From contig JAFGUC010000024.1 in assembly GCA_016938695.1 (NCBI GenBank), positions 124,001 to 188,000 of the forward strand: 64,000 bases of DNA, written 5' to 3'. A program made the translations under genes and the position numbers. The notes beneath the pieces were generated by a model. That model worked only from the letters and a program-made list of their open reading frames with translations. It was not told the DNA's origin and ran no database searches. This document shows, piece by piece, positions 10,631 to 20,089 of this stretch. This DNA is from Candidatus Woesearchaeota archaeon (GTDB lineage Archaea > Nanobdellota > Nanobdellia > Woesearchaeales > JAFGUC01). Position 1 is the first letter of the stretch. Each line of letters starts with the position of its first letter.

Positions 10631-11462
10631 TTGTTCTAACTATGTATTTTTAGTGTATATTATTCTTTTTAGGCCTTAATTTGTTTTATAGATCAAATAG
10701 ATTTATCCTTAAAGTACTTTTTAATGGATTCTTAGGTTTGGTTGTGCATATTATATTATTATATCTCACGCGATTTGGCATTGTTTTATTATAGTGCATA
10801 AGCTCTTATCTAATTTATACTAATTGGATATTTTTTTTTAGATTATATTCTGCGATATATCTTACGTATTTTGGTGATTTCTTTGAGATATTTGTAGAAT
10901 TTTTTAATTTGTAAAAATAAAGATCAATTTCATTTTTATTTCAAATAGCCAGTTTTTTGTTTATTTTGTTGCTAACTATGTACTTTTTGGCACTTTTTTG
11001 TGTTTTTTCAGGCTTTTTTAGCATTATTTTCAGTTAATTTGCTTGGATTTATGTGGTTATTGGCAGACCTTTATTTACTCAGAAACGCTGGCCTTTTTTG
11101 CATAAATATGTCATTCTATACAACCTTGTGTTTTGTGTTGTTTTGATGTGTTATTAGTTAACTCTCAAGCCTTTTTAATTAGAAAGTTGATGTTAATTTG
11201 CATTATGTTGCATTATAATGCTAATACAGAGCTTCTATTCGTATACTGGTTTTGTTGTTTTTTTGTTGTTTTTTACCAATAATTTAGCCAATTTTATTGA
11301 AGATTTTGGCTCATTATTAGTTTTGACCCATCTAACTATGTAAAATTAGGCTGTTTTTTGGCATTTTTAGGGCTTTTTTTAGTAATTTTTGTAATTTTTT
11401 TGTAAAATTTGTGCTATTTTAATTAGTTCAAACGCGCTCAAATGCAGTTCTTAGCTTTTTTA

Positions 11463-11520
11463 ATCAATTATAATGCATTATTTTGCATTATAATGCACAT
11501 TACTTGCCATTATAATTGAT
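11463..11520. repeat. 13-bp perfect inverted repeat (ATCAATTATAATG / CATTATAATTGAT) enclosing GCATTATAATGC palindrome
   Basis: Arms at 11463-11475 and 11508-11520; palindrome GCATTATAATGC at 11485-11496. Confidence 0.85.
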
Positions 11521-11909
11521 TTTTGATGGATTTCTATTAATTCTGGCATCCTTATTGAATCTTTTATGTATTTTTGGCGTATTTTTGACCAAATTTACTG
11601 CATTTTTACAAGAATTTGCATGAAAGTTTGTGATTTTAGTGTGTATTTTGGCTCATTTTGAGCGTTTTTTAGCCACAAAAATCAAAAAAACAGGGCAAAA
11701 CACCTCTATTTTTATCGTTTAATGTGGCGTAAATATGGGCTATTTAAGCATTTTTGGAGTTTTTATTGCTTTTTTGTTGTTTTTTTTGGCAATTTTTATG
11801 GTCCTGTTGTTTCATAGAATTTTTTGTATTTTTTCTGTGTTTTTTTGATAAATTTTGTTGCTTTTTTTGGTCTCAAAATTAGTCTTGTCCTTTATTTGGG
11901 TTTTGGGCG

Positions 11910-12064
11910 CATAATGCATTATAATGTCCATTATACTGCATTACAATGCATTATAATGTTTGCTTTTATTTTGCCTTCTTTTGCCATTATAACGCATTAT
12001 TTTGACATAATGCATTATAATGCATTACCATTATAACATTATTAACATTATTAATGTTATTAAT
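11910..12064. repeat. Cluster of ATAATGCATTATAATG-type palindromes plus AACATTATTAATGTT dyad
   Basis: ATAATGCATTATAATG at 11911-11926, ACAATGCATTATAATG at 11943-11958, ATAATGCATTATAATGCATTA at 12007-12027, AACATTATTAATGTT at 12044-12058. Confidence 0.85.
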
Positions 12065-12399
12065 TCAAATTTCATCAAAATGTGTTAGAAAATTTGCTTT
12101 TTTTATTCCTTTTATTATAGAAATTTTCTTTATTTTTTGTAAATAATTTCTGGCTATTTTTAAGATTTTTTTTGATAAATTTAATTTTTTTTCAAGACAT
12201 TTTTTACTAGATTTGATCTTTTTCTGTTTCATTTTTTACATGATTGGTTAAACTATATTTATTACAAAAAACTTAAGAAATATATAATTAAATTTGTGGT
12301 TTTTTACATATTAAAATTCGTGTTAATTTCAGCACAAAATAAGTTAAACTATGTATTTTTGCGTAGTTTAGAAGAAAATACCTATTTTTGGAGGTCTTT

Positions 12400-13119
12400 T
12401 TACATACTTTGAACGTTATATAGTTTGTTTATACGCTCTCTATTGGATACTGCAAACACTTTAGTTCCATTAGGAAGCGTTGTTTCTTCAATAAGTGAGC
12501 CTTTGTTCTTTAGACTGTTCATATAGACTCTTAACGTGTTTAATGATTTTCCAGTCTTTGCAACGATCTGCTCGTATGTTAATGGTTCTGAACTATTGAA
12601 TAAAACGTTCAATAACCATTTTTCACTATTAGTTAACACTGATTTTGTAAGATATTCTGTCTTTTCAACGATTTTTTCAGTATTTTGCTCTGTTTTTAGG
12701 GCACTTTTTACATAGTTAAGCTCTAAAAGAATCTCTTCCTTAAGTTTTCCCTTGTCTAACTTTGGCATATCAACATATTCATCAACAATCTGCCTGATAA
12801 ATTCTTCATCCATTTGCCTATTTTTTTCAATAGAATTCTTGAGTTGTTTAACGTAATTTGCCAATATTTGGATTTTATCGTCTGTATCTGTGTGTTTTTT
12901 GTTAAAGTAATCAATCCATTGTTTCATTACTTCAACGTTATTAGAATGTCTTGTACTCAAATCTTCGTGTCTATCTGCAAGAGAATTGACCTGTTGAGTC
13001 ATTGTATGATTAAATAACTTGATAGAATTGAGGTGTAACTTTAGTGATTCAACAAAATTATGGAATTTTGGCTCAGAAACGTGTTCTTCAGATGTTTTCT
13101 TCTTAAATAAACCAAACAA
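12400..13119 (-). CDS. Coiled-coil protein with C-terminal winged helix-turn-helix (DNA-binding)
   Basis: 239 aa; N-terminal long helices, C-terminal 'LTNSEKWLLNVLFNSSEPLTYEQIVAKTGKSLNTLRVYMNSLKNKGSLIEE' wHTH pattern. Confidence 0.8.
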   Translation of the reverse strand: MFGLFKKKTSEEHVSEPKFHNFVESLKLHLNSIKLFNHTMTQQVNSLADRHEDLSTRHSNNVEVMKQWIDYFNKKHTDTDDKIQILANYVKQLKNSIEKNRQMDEEFIRQIVDEYVDMPKLDKGKLKEEILLELNYVKSALKTEQNTEKIVEKTEYLTKSVLTNSEKWLLNVLFNSSEPLTYEQIVAKTGKSLNTLRVYMNSLKNKGSLIEETTLPNGTKVFAVSNRERINKLYNVQSM

Positions 13120-13353
13120 TTTGCTACCCCCTTTTAAAATAAGTACTCTAATTTCTTTAAATACTTTACTTTTTAGCCTTTTTTTGCTTAGGCACTATTT
13201 TTACATACTTGTATTTGGGCCAATATATCTTAATTTACTACTTGCAGATGATTTGGTTAAGATAGAAACAGGATAAAACATTGGTTTTCAGAGGGTATAA
13301 TCTTTGAATTTATACAAAAAAGATATAAATGTCAATCGTCAGAGTCACTTATT

Positions 13354-14439
13354 ATGTCAGCATTGCAAAAATTATCCGGATTTGAACTAAAAAAAATAGA
13401 ATCAGAATTACAAGATCTTGTAGATTCAAAAGTTGACAAAATATATGTTTTAGCAAAAAAAGATTTACTATTTAATTTTCATAAAACTGGTGTTGGTAAA
13501 AAAGCATTGCGAATAATTCTTCCAAATTTATTATACTTTACTAATCGAAAATATCAACCTCCACAGAATCCTCCGGGATTTTGTACTTTCCTAAGAAAAT
13601 ACCTTGATAATTCTCGTCTTCGTTCAGTTGAAATGGTAAATGGTGAACGAATTCTTGATTTTACATTTGAAACAAAAGATGAAAAATTTCATTTATTCTT
13701 TGAATTTTTTGATAAAGGTAACGCAATTTTAACAGACGAAAAACTAAAGATAAAATCTCCTCTTGAAAATCAGAATTGGGCTGATCGAACAATACGAGGT
13801 GGAGTAGATTATGTCTATCCAAAAAAAGATTTCAACTTATTTAATTTAGATTTTGAAACATTCAAAAAAAATATTCAAGACGAAATTTTAAAGTCATTAA
13901 CTTTGTTAGGTATTGGAAAAGAATACTCTGTTGATATATTAAAACGTGTAAAACTAGATCCAAAATCAAAAAATTTAACTGACGATGAATTAGAACAAGT
14001 GTTCAATTCAGTAAAAAAAACATTGGCTATGAAATCTGATTGTTCTGTGTATGGTAACCGATTATTTGTAACTGAAGTTTCATCATTAAAAGGAAAAGAA
14101 TTCACAAAATATCCAACAATAAGTGAAGGATTTGATTCTCTTATAGAACCAGTTCAAGTTGATATCAACGAAAAAGCAAATCAGAAAACTGCAAAGTTGC
14201 AAAAAATAATTGCAATGCAAACAGAAAGAAAAACTGAGTTAGAAACGCAAAGTGCTCTCGATCAAAGAAAAGGCGAATTGCTATATGAGAATTATCCTTT
14301 AGTGTCTGATATTCTATTGCAAATTAATACTGCGAGAAAAAAGTTATCTTGGGATGAAATTAAAGAAAAGCTTAAAGGTCATAAGATAATTAAAAAAATA
14401 GATTCCGCAAAAGGAATAATAACAATTGAGTTAGAATAA
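13354..14439 (+). CDS. NFACT-N (FbpA/NEMF/RqcH-like) protein, truncated relative to full-length RqcH
   Basis: 'LSGFELKKIESELQDLVDSKVDKIYV...NFHKTGVGKKALRIILP...PPGFCTFLRKYLDNSRL' is characteristic; ends before any NFACT-R region. Confidence 0.85.
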   Translation: MSALQKLSGFELKKIESELQDLVDSKVDKIYVLAKKDLLFNFHKTGVGKKALRIILPNLLYFTNRKYQPPQNPPGFCTFLRKYLDNSRLRSVEMVNGERILDFTFETKDEKFHLFFEFFDKGNAILTDEKLKIKSPLENQNWADRTIRGGVDYVYPKKDFNLFNLDFETFKKNIQDEILKSLTLLGIGKEYSVDILKRVKLDPKSKNLTDDELEQVFNSVKKTLAMKSDCSVYGNRLFVTEVSSLKGKEFTKYPTISEGFDSLIEPVQVDINEKANQKTAKLQKIIAMQTERKTELETQSALDQRKGELLYENYPLVSDILLQINTARKKLSWDEIKEKLKGHKIIKKIDSAKGIITIELE

Positions 14440-14440
14440 A

Positions 14441-15280
14441 ATGTATGACGAAATATTTGATGCGCTGGGTATAGATAACAAAAACATTCAAGACTACACT
14501 TTGCCCCAATATATTCGTGTAAATACACTTAAAATTTCCGAAGAAAAATTAATCAAGCGTCTAGAAAATAAAAAAATCACTTTGCAAAAAGTACCATATT
14601 TAAAATACTGTTACGAAATTATGGAATCTGAATTTGCATTATCTTCAACAGAAGAATATTTGATGGGTTACTTTTACATCCAAGATGCAGCATCTCAATT
14701 CCCAGTAGAGCTCTTAGATCCTAAACCAAACGAAACTATTCTTGATATGTGTGCAGCACCAGGTTCTAAAACAACTTATTGTGCTCAACTAATGAAAAAT
14801 AAAGGACACTTAGTTGCATTAGACATTCAACAAAATAGATTAACTGCACTAAAAAATAACATTGAACGACTAGGAATAACAAACACAACGATTTTTAATA
14901 AAGATGGTATGTTTGTATCTGATTTGAATATGACTTTTGACAGGATTCTTCTAGACGCGCCATGCTCAGGTAACTATACTATGTGTGACTATGTTCCAAG
15001 AACTCCTGAAGATTTATCAAAAAAATCTGCAAATCAAAAACGATTAATTAGAGCAGCAAGTGCAGTACTTAACAAAGGTGGTATTCTTGTTTATTCAACA
15101 TGTTCTTTAGAACAAAAAGAAGATGAAGAAGTAGTGTCTTGGGCACTTGAAAACTTAGATTTAGAATTAATCGAAATAACAAATCAACTTCATCCTGGTT
15201 TAATTAAAGGAACTGCGCGATTCTTTCCACATCTAGATAAAACTCAAGGTTTTTTTGTATCTTTATTTAAGAAAATATAA
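14441..15280 (+). CDS. RsmB/NOP2/Sun-family RNA m5C methyltransferase
   Basis: 'ILDMCAAPGSKTTYCAQLM', 'DRILLDAPCSGNYTMCDY', 'GILVYSTCSLEQKEDEEVV'. Confidence 0.95.
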   Translation: MYDEIFDALGIDNKNIQDYTLPQYIRVNTLKISEEKLIKRLENKKITLQKVPYLKYCYEIMESEFALSSTEEYLMGYFYIQDAASQFPVELLDPKPNETILDMCAAPGSKTTYCAQLMKNKGHLVALDIQQNRLTALKNNIERLGITNTTIFNKDGMFVSDLNMTFDRILLDAPCSGNYTMCDYVPRTPEDLSKKSANQKRLIRAASAVLNKGGILVYSTCSLEQKEDEEVVSWALENLDLELIEITNQLHPGLIKGTARFFPHLDKTQGFFVSLFKKI

Positions 15281-15329
15281 TTCTTTTTGCAAAAACTATT
15301 TAAAATCAGTTTTGATTTCTCGTACTACA

Positions 15330-16628
15330 ATGACATTTCTTACAATAAAAGACGCAATGACTCAAAGTTCAGGCGAGGTTAAGCTTCATGGATGGGTCTA
15401 TCGATCGAGAGGTTCATCAAAATTCCGGTTTGTTGTATTAAGGGATTCAACAAATATTATTCAGTGTGTGATTGATAAATCTGTAGTTGGAGATGATAAA
15501 TTTTCAATTGCCGATAAATTACAATTAGAATCTTCTATTGAGATTTATGGTCAAATTAACAAAGAAGAACGAGCACCATCTGGATATGAAATACAAGTTT
15601 CTGATTTTAATGTTGTTAACTTATGCAAAGATTTTCCAATAAATAAAGGTGATGAAACAACAGAATTTCTAGCAGATAACCGTCACCTTGCATTACGTTC
15701 AAGAAAAAATGTTGCAATAATGAAGATACGAAGTACGGTTTTTGGTGCAATTCATGGTTTTTTCAGGAGTGAAGGTTTTTTTGAACATCAATCGCCAATA
15801 TTTCAATCATCTCAAGCAGAAGGTGGTTCAACGCTTTTTGAGGTTAATTATTTTGGAAAACCACTATATCTTGCTCAAACATGGCAACTTCATGCGGAAG
15901 CAATGATATTTGCTTTAGAAAAAATTTATTGCATTGCGCCTTCATTTAGAGCAGAACGATCAAAGACTTCACGGCATCTAACTGAATATTGGCATGCAGA
16001 AATGGAAGTTGCATGGTCAAAATTTGAAGATATCCAAGATTATGGTGAACGTTTAATAAAATACGTTTTTTCAAAAGTTCTTGAAACCAATCTAGAAGAA
16101 CTAAAAATTATCGAACGAGATGTATCTAAACTTCTTCCAATTGTAGAAAAGCCTTTCTTAAAAATGACATATGACGAAGCATTAAAGATTTTAAAAGAAA
16201 AGTGTAATATTGATGTAGAATGGGGAAAAGATCTTAGAACAATTGAAGAAGAAGCATTAACGAAATTATACGATGTCCCAATAATTTGTTCAAATTATCC
16301 TAAAATTGTCAAAGCATTTTACATGAAAGAAGTCCCAGGAAATTCAGATGTAGTTCAAGGATGCGACTTTTTAGCACCTGAAGGTTACGGTGAAGTAATT
16401 GGTGGTTCACAACGTGAAGAAGATATTGAAAAAATAGAGAAACGATTGCTAGAACAAGGTGAGACTCTAGATGCTTACAAATTTTACCTAGACACAAGAC
16501 GTTATGGTAGTGTTCCTCATGGTGGATTTGGTCTTGGTGTTGAAAGAATAATTACTTGGATTTGTGGTCTTGACAATATTAAAGATTCGATCGCATTTCC
16601 AAGAACAATGTTAAGGTATACACCTTAA
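15330..16628 (+). CDS. asnS: Asparaginyl-tRNA synthetase
   Basis: Class II aaRS motifs 'APSFRAERSKTSRHLTEYWHAEMEVAW' and 'GSVPHGGFGLGVERIITWICGL'. ATG at 15330 lies ~27 nt after TATA-like 'tatttaaaa'. Confidence 0.95.
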   Translation: MTFLTIKDAMTQSSGEVKLHGWVYRSRGSSKFRFVVLRDSTNIIQCVIDKSVVGDDKFSIADKLQLESSIEIYGQINKEERAPSGYEIQVSDFNVVNLCKDFPINKGDETTEFLADNRHLALRSRKNVAIMKIRSTVFGAIHGFFRSEGFFEHQSPIFQSSQAEGGSTLFEVNYFGKPLYLAQTWQLHAEAMIFALEKIYCIAPSFRAERSKTSRHLTEYWHAEMEVAWSKFEDIQDYGERLIKYVFSKVLETNLEELKIIERDVSKLLPIVEKPFLKMTYDEALKILKEKCNIDVEWGKDLRTIEEEALTKLYDVPIICSNYPKIVKAFYMKEVPGNSDVVQGCDFLAPEGYGEVIGGSQREEDIEKIEKRLLEQGETLDAYKFYLDTRRYGSVPHGGFGLGVERIITWICGLDNIKDSIAFPRTMLRYTP

Positions 16629-16685
16629 TTTTTTTATCTTCTTTAAAAAACTTTAAAAAGGATTCCTCACTTACTTATTATTAGA

Positions 16686-17621
16686 TTGATTTCGTATTAT
16701 CTTAAGTCTGGAGAAATCATTTCATCAGAATTGCCAGACAAAAAAAGAGGTGTAGCTTGGGTACGTGTTACTGGTACTGATATAGATAAAATTCCAATTC
16801 TTGCAAAACTATCTGGCGCTTCTGAATCTATATTTACAGAATTCTTTGAAGAAGATGAAAGACCACGTGTAAAAAAAACACCAAACTATACTATGGTTAT
16901 TTACCGAACACCTGTCTTAAAAGAAGATTATATTATTACTGCACCAATAGCATTTATTGCAACAGAAAAATACTTAATTACCTTAGAAAAACAAGACGCA
17001 TTTGTTTTAGACACAATCTCAAAAAACTTTGAAGAAAAACGTCTCAAAAAAGTTCTTTCAAGTTCTTCATTTTTCTTAAGTTATTGTCTTGATAAAATAA
17101 ATGGTGAATTCGTAAGGTACGTTTCTCATGTTGAAAACAACGCAGAAATATTCAATGCAAAAATTTCAAATCTATCGCAAAAACATACTGAAAATATTTA
17201 TCGTGCAAGTGTAACTTCAAGTTTCTTTCATCAAGCATTAACTGCAAATTTAGAAGTGTTATCTGAATTAAAAAGTATGAAAAATAAATTATTTGATCAA
17301 TCAATAATTCATAGATTCCACGATTCATATCTTAATGTATTGCAGATATTTGATACTCACAAGATTCAAAAAGAACTTCTAACAAATCTATTTGATTCTC
17401 AATCAATAATGCAATCCACAAAGATGAACTTGTCCGTTAAAAAGTTGACATCTTTAGCATTCTTAATTGCAGTTCCAACATTGATAAGTGGTATTTATGG
17501 TATGAATTTTAAATATATTTTTTTAGCAGATCACCCCTATGGATTTTTTATTTCTATTCTTTTTATGTGTGGAATCACTGGTATATTCTGGTTTGCATTT
17601 AAAGTCTTTGACCTTCTATAA
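16686..17621 (+). CDS. CorA-like Mg2+/divalent cation transporter
   Basis: C-terminal 'PTLISGIYGMNFKYI' (YGMN/GMN motif) with two TM helices. Starts at TTG. Confidence 0.9.
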   Translation: MISYYLKSGEIISSELPDKKRGVAWVRVTGTDIDKIPILAKLSGASESIFTEFFEEDERPRVKKTPNYTMVIYRTPVLKEDYIITAPIAFIATEKYLITLEKQDAFVLDTISKNFEEKRLKKVLSSSSFFLSYCLDKINGEFVRYVSHVENNAEIFNAKISNLSQKHTENIYRASVTSSFFHQALTANLEVLSELKSMKNKLFDQSIIHRFHDSYLNVLQIFDTHKIQKELLTNLFDSQSIMQSTKMNLSVKKLTSLAFLIAVPTLISGIYGMNFKYIFLADHPYGFFISILFMCGITGIFWFAFKVFDLL

Positions 17622-17664
17622 ACAAACCAAAACCTTTATTAATGGACCCAAATAAATCTCTTAT

Positions 17665-19437
17665 ATGGTTTTAAGATCTCCAGTTTGCGTAGTTGTAGGA
17701 CATGTCGATCATGGTAAAAGTAGTGTTCTAGATTATATACGAAGTTCTAATATTGTTGCAGGTGAAGCAGGTGCAATCACTCAATCAATAGGAGCATCAA
17801 TTATTCCAACTGAGACAATAGTCAAAAAATGCGGTGGTCTTTTAGAAAAACTAAATCTAAAATTAAATATTCCTGGATTATTATTTATTGATACTCCTGG
17901 TCACGAAGCATTCACTAATTTAAGAAAACGTGGTGGATCTTTAGCTGATATTGCAATTTTAGTTGTCGATATCAATGAAGGATTTAAACCACAAACTTTT
18001 GAAGCATTAGAAATTTTAAAATCTTATAAAACTCCTTTTTTAGTATGTGCAAATAAAGTTGATTTAATTTCAGGTTACAAAGTTATGCCTAATAAACCAA
18101 CAATTGCTGCGCTAAATGATCAATCTCCACAGACGATAACTGAATTTGAAACAAAAATGTACCAATTAGTTGGAACAATGTACGACAAAGGATTTCCAAC
18201 AGAGCGTTATGATAGAGTTTCTGATTTTACTAAAGAAATTGCAATAATTCCAACAAGTGCAAAATTTGGAATAGGAATTCCTGAAGTACTGATGGTTCTT
18301 GCAGCGTTATCTCAAAAATACTTAGAAAAAAATTTAGTTTGCGATATCAAAAGTGTTGCTCGAGGAACAATTCTTGAAGTTAAAGAAGAAAAAGGTCTCG
18401 GTACAACTCTAGATGTAATTTTATATGATGGTTGTATGAGTGCTGGAGATACAATAATAATTGGAAATGTTGAAGCTCCAGTTGTAACCAAAATTCGTGC
18501 ACTTTTAGTTCCTGAGCCAAATACTGAAATGCGAGATAAGAAAGGTAAATTCAAAAGTGTAAAATCTGTTGTTGCAGCAACTGGCGTTAAGATTTCTGCT
18601 CCTAATTTAGATGGTGTAATTGGTGGTATGCCAATACTTTCAACAGGAGATTCAACTAAAGTTGAAGAACTAAAAGAACAAGTAATGGCAGAAATTGATG
18701 AAGTTTTAGTTGAAAACGATGAATCAGGAATTATTGTAAAAGCAGATTCATTAGGTGCATTAGAAGCATTGGTTTCACTTCTTAGACAACGTAATATTTC
18801 TGTTATGAGAGCATCAATTGGAGATATTACTCGTAAAGATATTATCGAAGCTCAAAGTAATATTAACAATCCATTAAATACAGTTATTGTTGGATTCAAC
18901 TCAAAACTAAATTCTGACGCAGAAGAAATGTTAGAAAAAAGTGGAATTAAAGTTATTACTAGTAACATAATCTATAACATAATTGATAATATTGGTGAAT
19001 GGCGAGACCAAAAAATAAAGGAAATTGAACTCGCAAAACTTGACGAAGTAACAAGACCTGCAAAATTACACATAATGCCCGGTTTGATTTTTAGACAATC
19101 TCATCCTGTCGTTTGTGGAGTTGATGTTTTAGCAGGAGTTGTTAAAATAAATGCTCCTTTAATGAAAGATGGAAAATTCTTGACAAATGTTAAATCAATG
19201 GAACTTGATAAAAAAAGCGTTCGTACTGCATCTCGTGGAGAACAAGTTGCAATGGCAATGGATGGAGTAACAATTGGACGACAATTAGATGAAGATAATA
19301 TTCTATATACTAGTGTTAACGAAGAAGATTTCAAAAAATTAAAAACTATGAAAAACCTTTTATCAAAAGATGAAGTAGAAGTTCTAAAAGAAATCGCAGA
19401 AATTATGCGAAAAACTAATCCTTCTTGGGGAATTTAA
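17665..19437 (+). CDS. infB: Translation initiation factor aIF5B/IF-2
   Basis: 'RSPVCVVVGHVDHGKSSVLDYIRSSNIVAGEAGAITQSIGAS', 'FIDTPGHEAFTNLRKRGG', 'CANKVD'. Confidence 0.97.
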   Translation: MVLRSPVCVVVGHVDHGKSSVLDYIRSSNIVAGEAGAITQSIGASIIPTETIVKKCGGLLEKLNLKLNIPGLLFIDTPGHEAFTNLRKRGGSLADIAILVVDINEGFKPQTFEALEILKSYKTPFLVCANKVDLISGYKVMPNKPTIAALNDQSPQTITEFETKMYQLVGTMYDKGFPTERYDRVSDFTKEIAIIPTSAKFGIGIPEVLMVLAALSQKYLEKNLVCDIKSVARGTILEVKEEKGLGTTLDVILYDGCMSAGDTIIIGNVEAPVVTKIRALLVPEPNTEMRDKKGKFKSVKSVVAATGVKISAPNLDGVIGGMPILSTGDSTKVEELKEQVMAEIDEVLVENDESGIIVKADSLGALEALVSLLRQRNISVMRASIGDITRKDIIEAQSNINNPLNTVIVGFNSKLNSDAEEMLEKSGIKVITSNIIYNIIDNIGEWRDQKIKEIELAKLDEVTRPAKLHIMPGLIFRQSHPVVCGVDVLAGVVKINAPLMKDGKFLTNVKSMELDKKSVRTASRGEQVAMAMDGVTIGRQLDEDNILYTSVNEEDFKKLKTMKNLLSKDEVEVLKEIAEIMRKTNPSWGI

Positions 19438-19990
19438 CTGCTTCTTTTAGTGGACTATAATCAAACATAAATTCACTATCACTATCTCTACACAATCCCG
19501 AACTACAACATGTTCCATCACTAGGTCCCATGCTAATTGGGAAAATGAAATCCTTTGCAGACGTAATCATTATATTAAATGAAACTTTTATGATGTTATC
19601 TTTTGCACGTAAATGATGATTAACAATTGTTTCTAATAATTTTAAATCAGGTGCCATAAAAAACAGACATAAATTAAACTCTCCACTCATAACTAATGCA
19701 TTTAGAAAATAAGGACAATCTTTGAATTCTTGTACGACTGTTTCAGGGTCTTTTGCAGTAACATCCACTTTTCCAAGAAACAAATTAACTTTCTTAAAAT
19801 TCAAGCCAATGGTGTGAGTCAAAATACCTTTCTGTTTTAATCTAAGAAGTCGCATACCTATTGCCGGTTGTGATAATTTAGTTGCATCAGCTAATTGAGT
19901 CTGTGAAGTATCTGGATTCTTAGACAACATTGATATTATTGTTCTATCTTTATCGTCAATTTCAAGTTTTGCTTTAATTTTATCAATCAT
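19415..19990 (-). CDS. Lrp/AsnC-family transcriptional regulator with Cys-rich tail
   Basis: Start at MIDKIKAKLEIDDKDRTIISMLSKNPDTSQTQLADATKLSQPAIGMRLLRLKQKGIL; tail 'GTCCSSGLC'. 3' end overlaps infB. Confidence 0.85.
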   Translation of the reverse strand: MIDKIKAKLEIDDKDRTIISMLSKNPDTSQTQLADATKLSQPAIGMRLLRLKQKGILTHTIGLNFKKVNLFLGKVDVTAKDPETVVQEFKDCPYFLNALVMSGEFNLCLFFMAPDLKLLETIVNHHLRAKDNIIKVSFNIMITSAKDFIFPISMGPSDGTCCSSGLCRDSDSEFMFDYSPLKEAVKFPKKD

Positions 19991-20089
19991 GATACAAAAT
20001 ATAGACTTATAATTTATAATCTTTTCTAATTTTTTCTTTTTATTTAACAATAAATACTTTAATATAGTTTTACCCATTTATAGAATATT

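Larger units (their letters stand above)
10631..12399. other. Long T-rich (plus strand) non-coding region with dispersed repeats and palindromes; candidate origin/partition/regulatory locus
   Basis: No credible ORF; long T tracts interspersed with GGC/AGC; four AACTATGTA copies; many GCATTATAATGC-type palindromes. Confidence 0.8.

Noticed and set aside
11824-12036. ORF of 70 aa in the T-rich region
   Set aside because: Phe/Ile/Leu-rich translation generated by T-rich DNA and palindromes; no RBS or domain logic.
10635-12363. CTAACTATGTA repeats as a CRISPR array
   Set aside because: Repeats are too short, irregularly spaced (~336, ~360, ~1013 bp), and there are no uniform spacers or cas genes.
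14440-15280. Frameshifted NFACT-R continuation after the truncated NFACT gene
   Set aside because: The downstream frame encodes a clear RsmB/NOP2 methyltransferase; no NFACT-R-like sequence seen.
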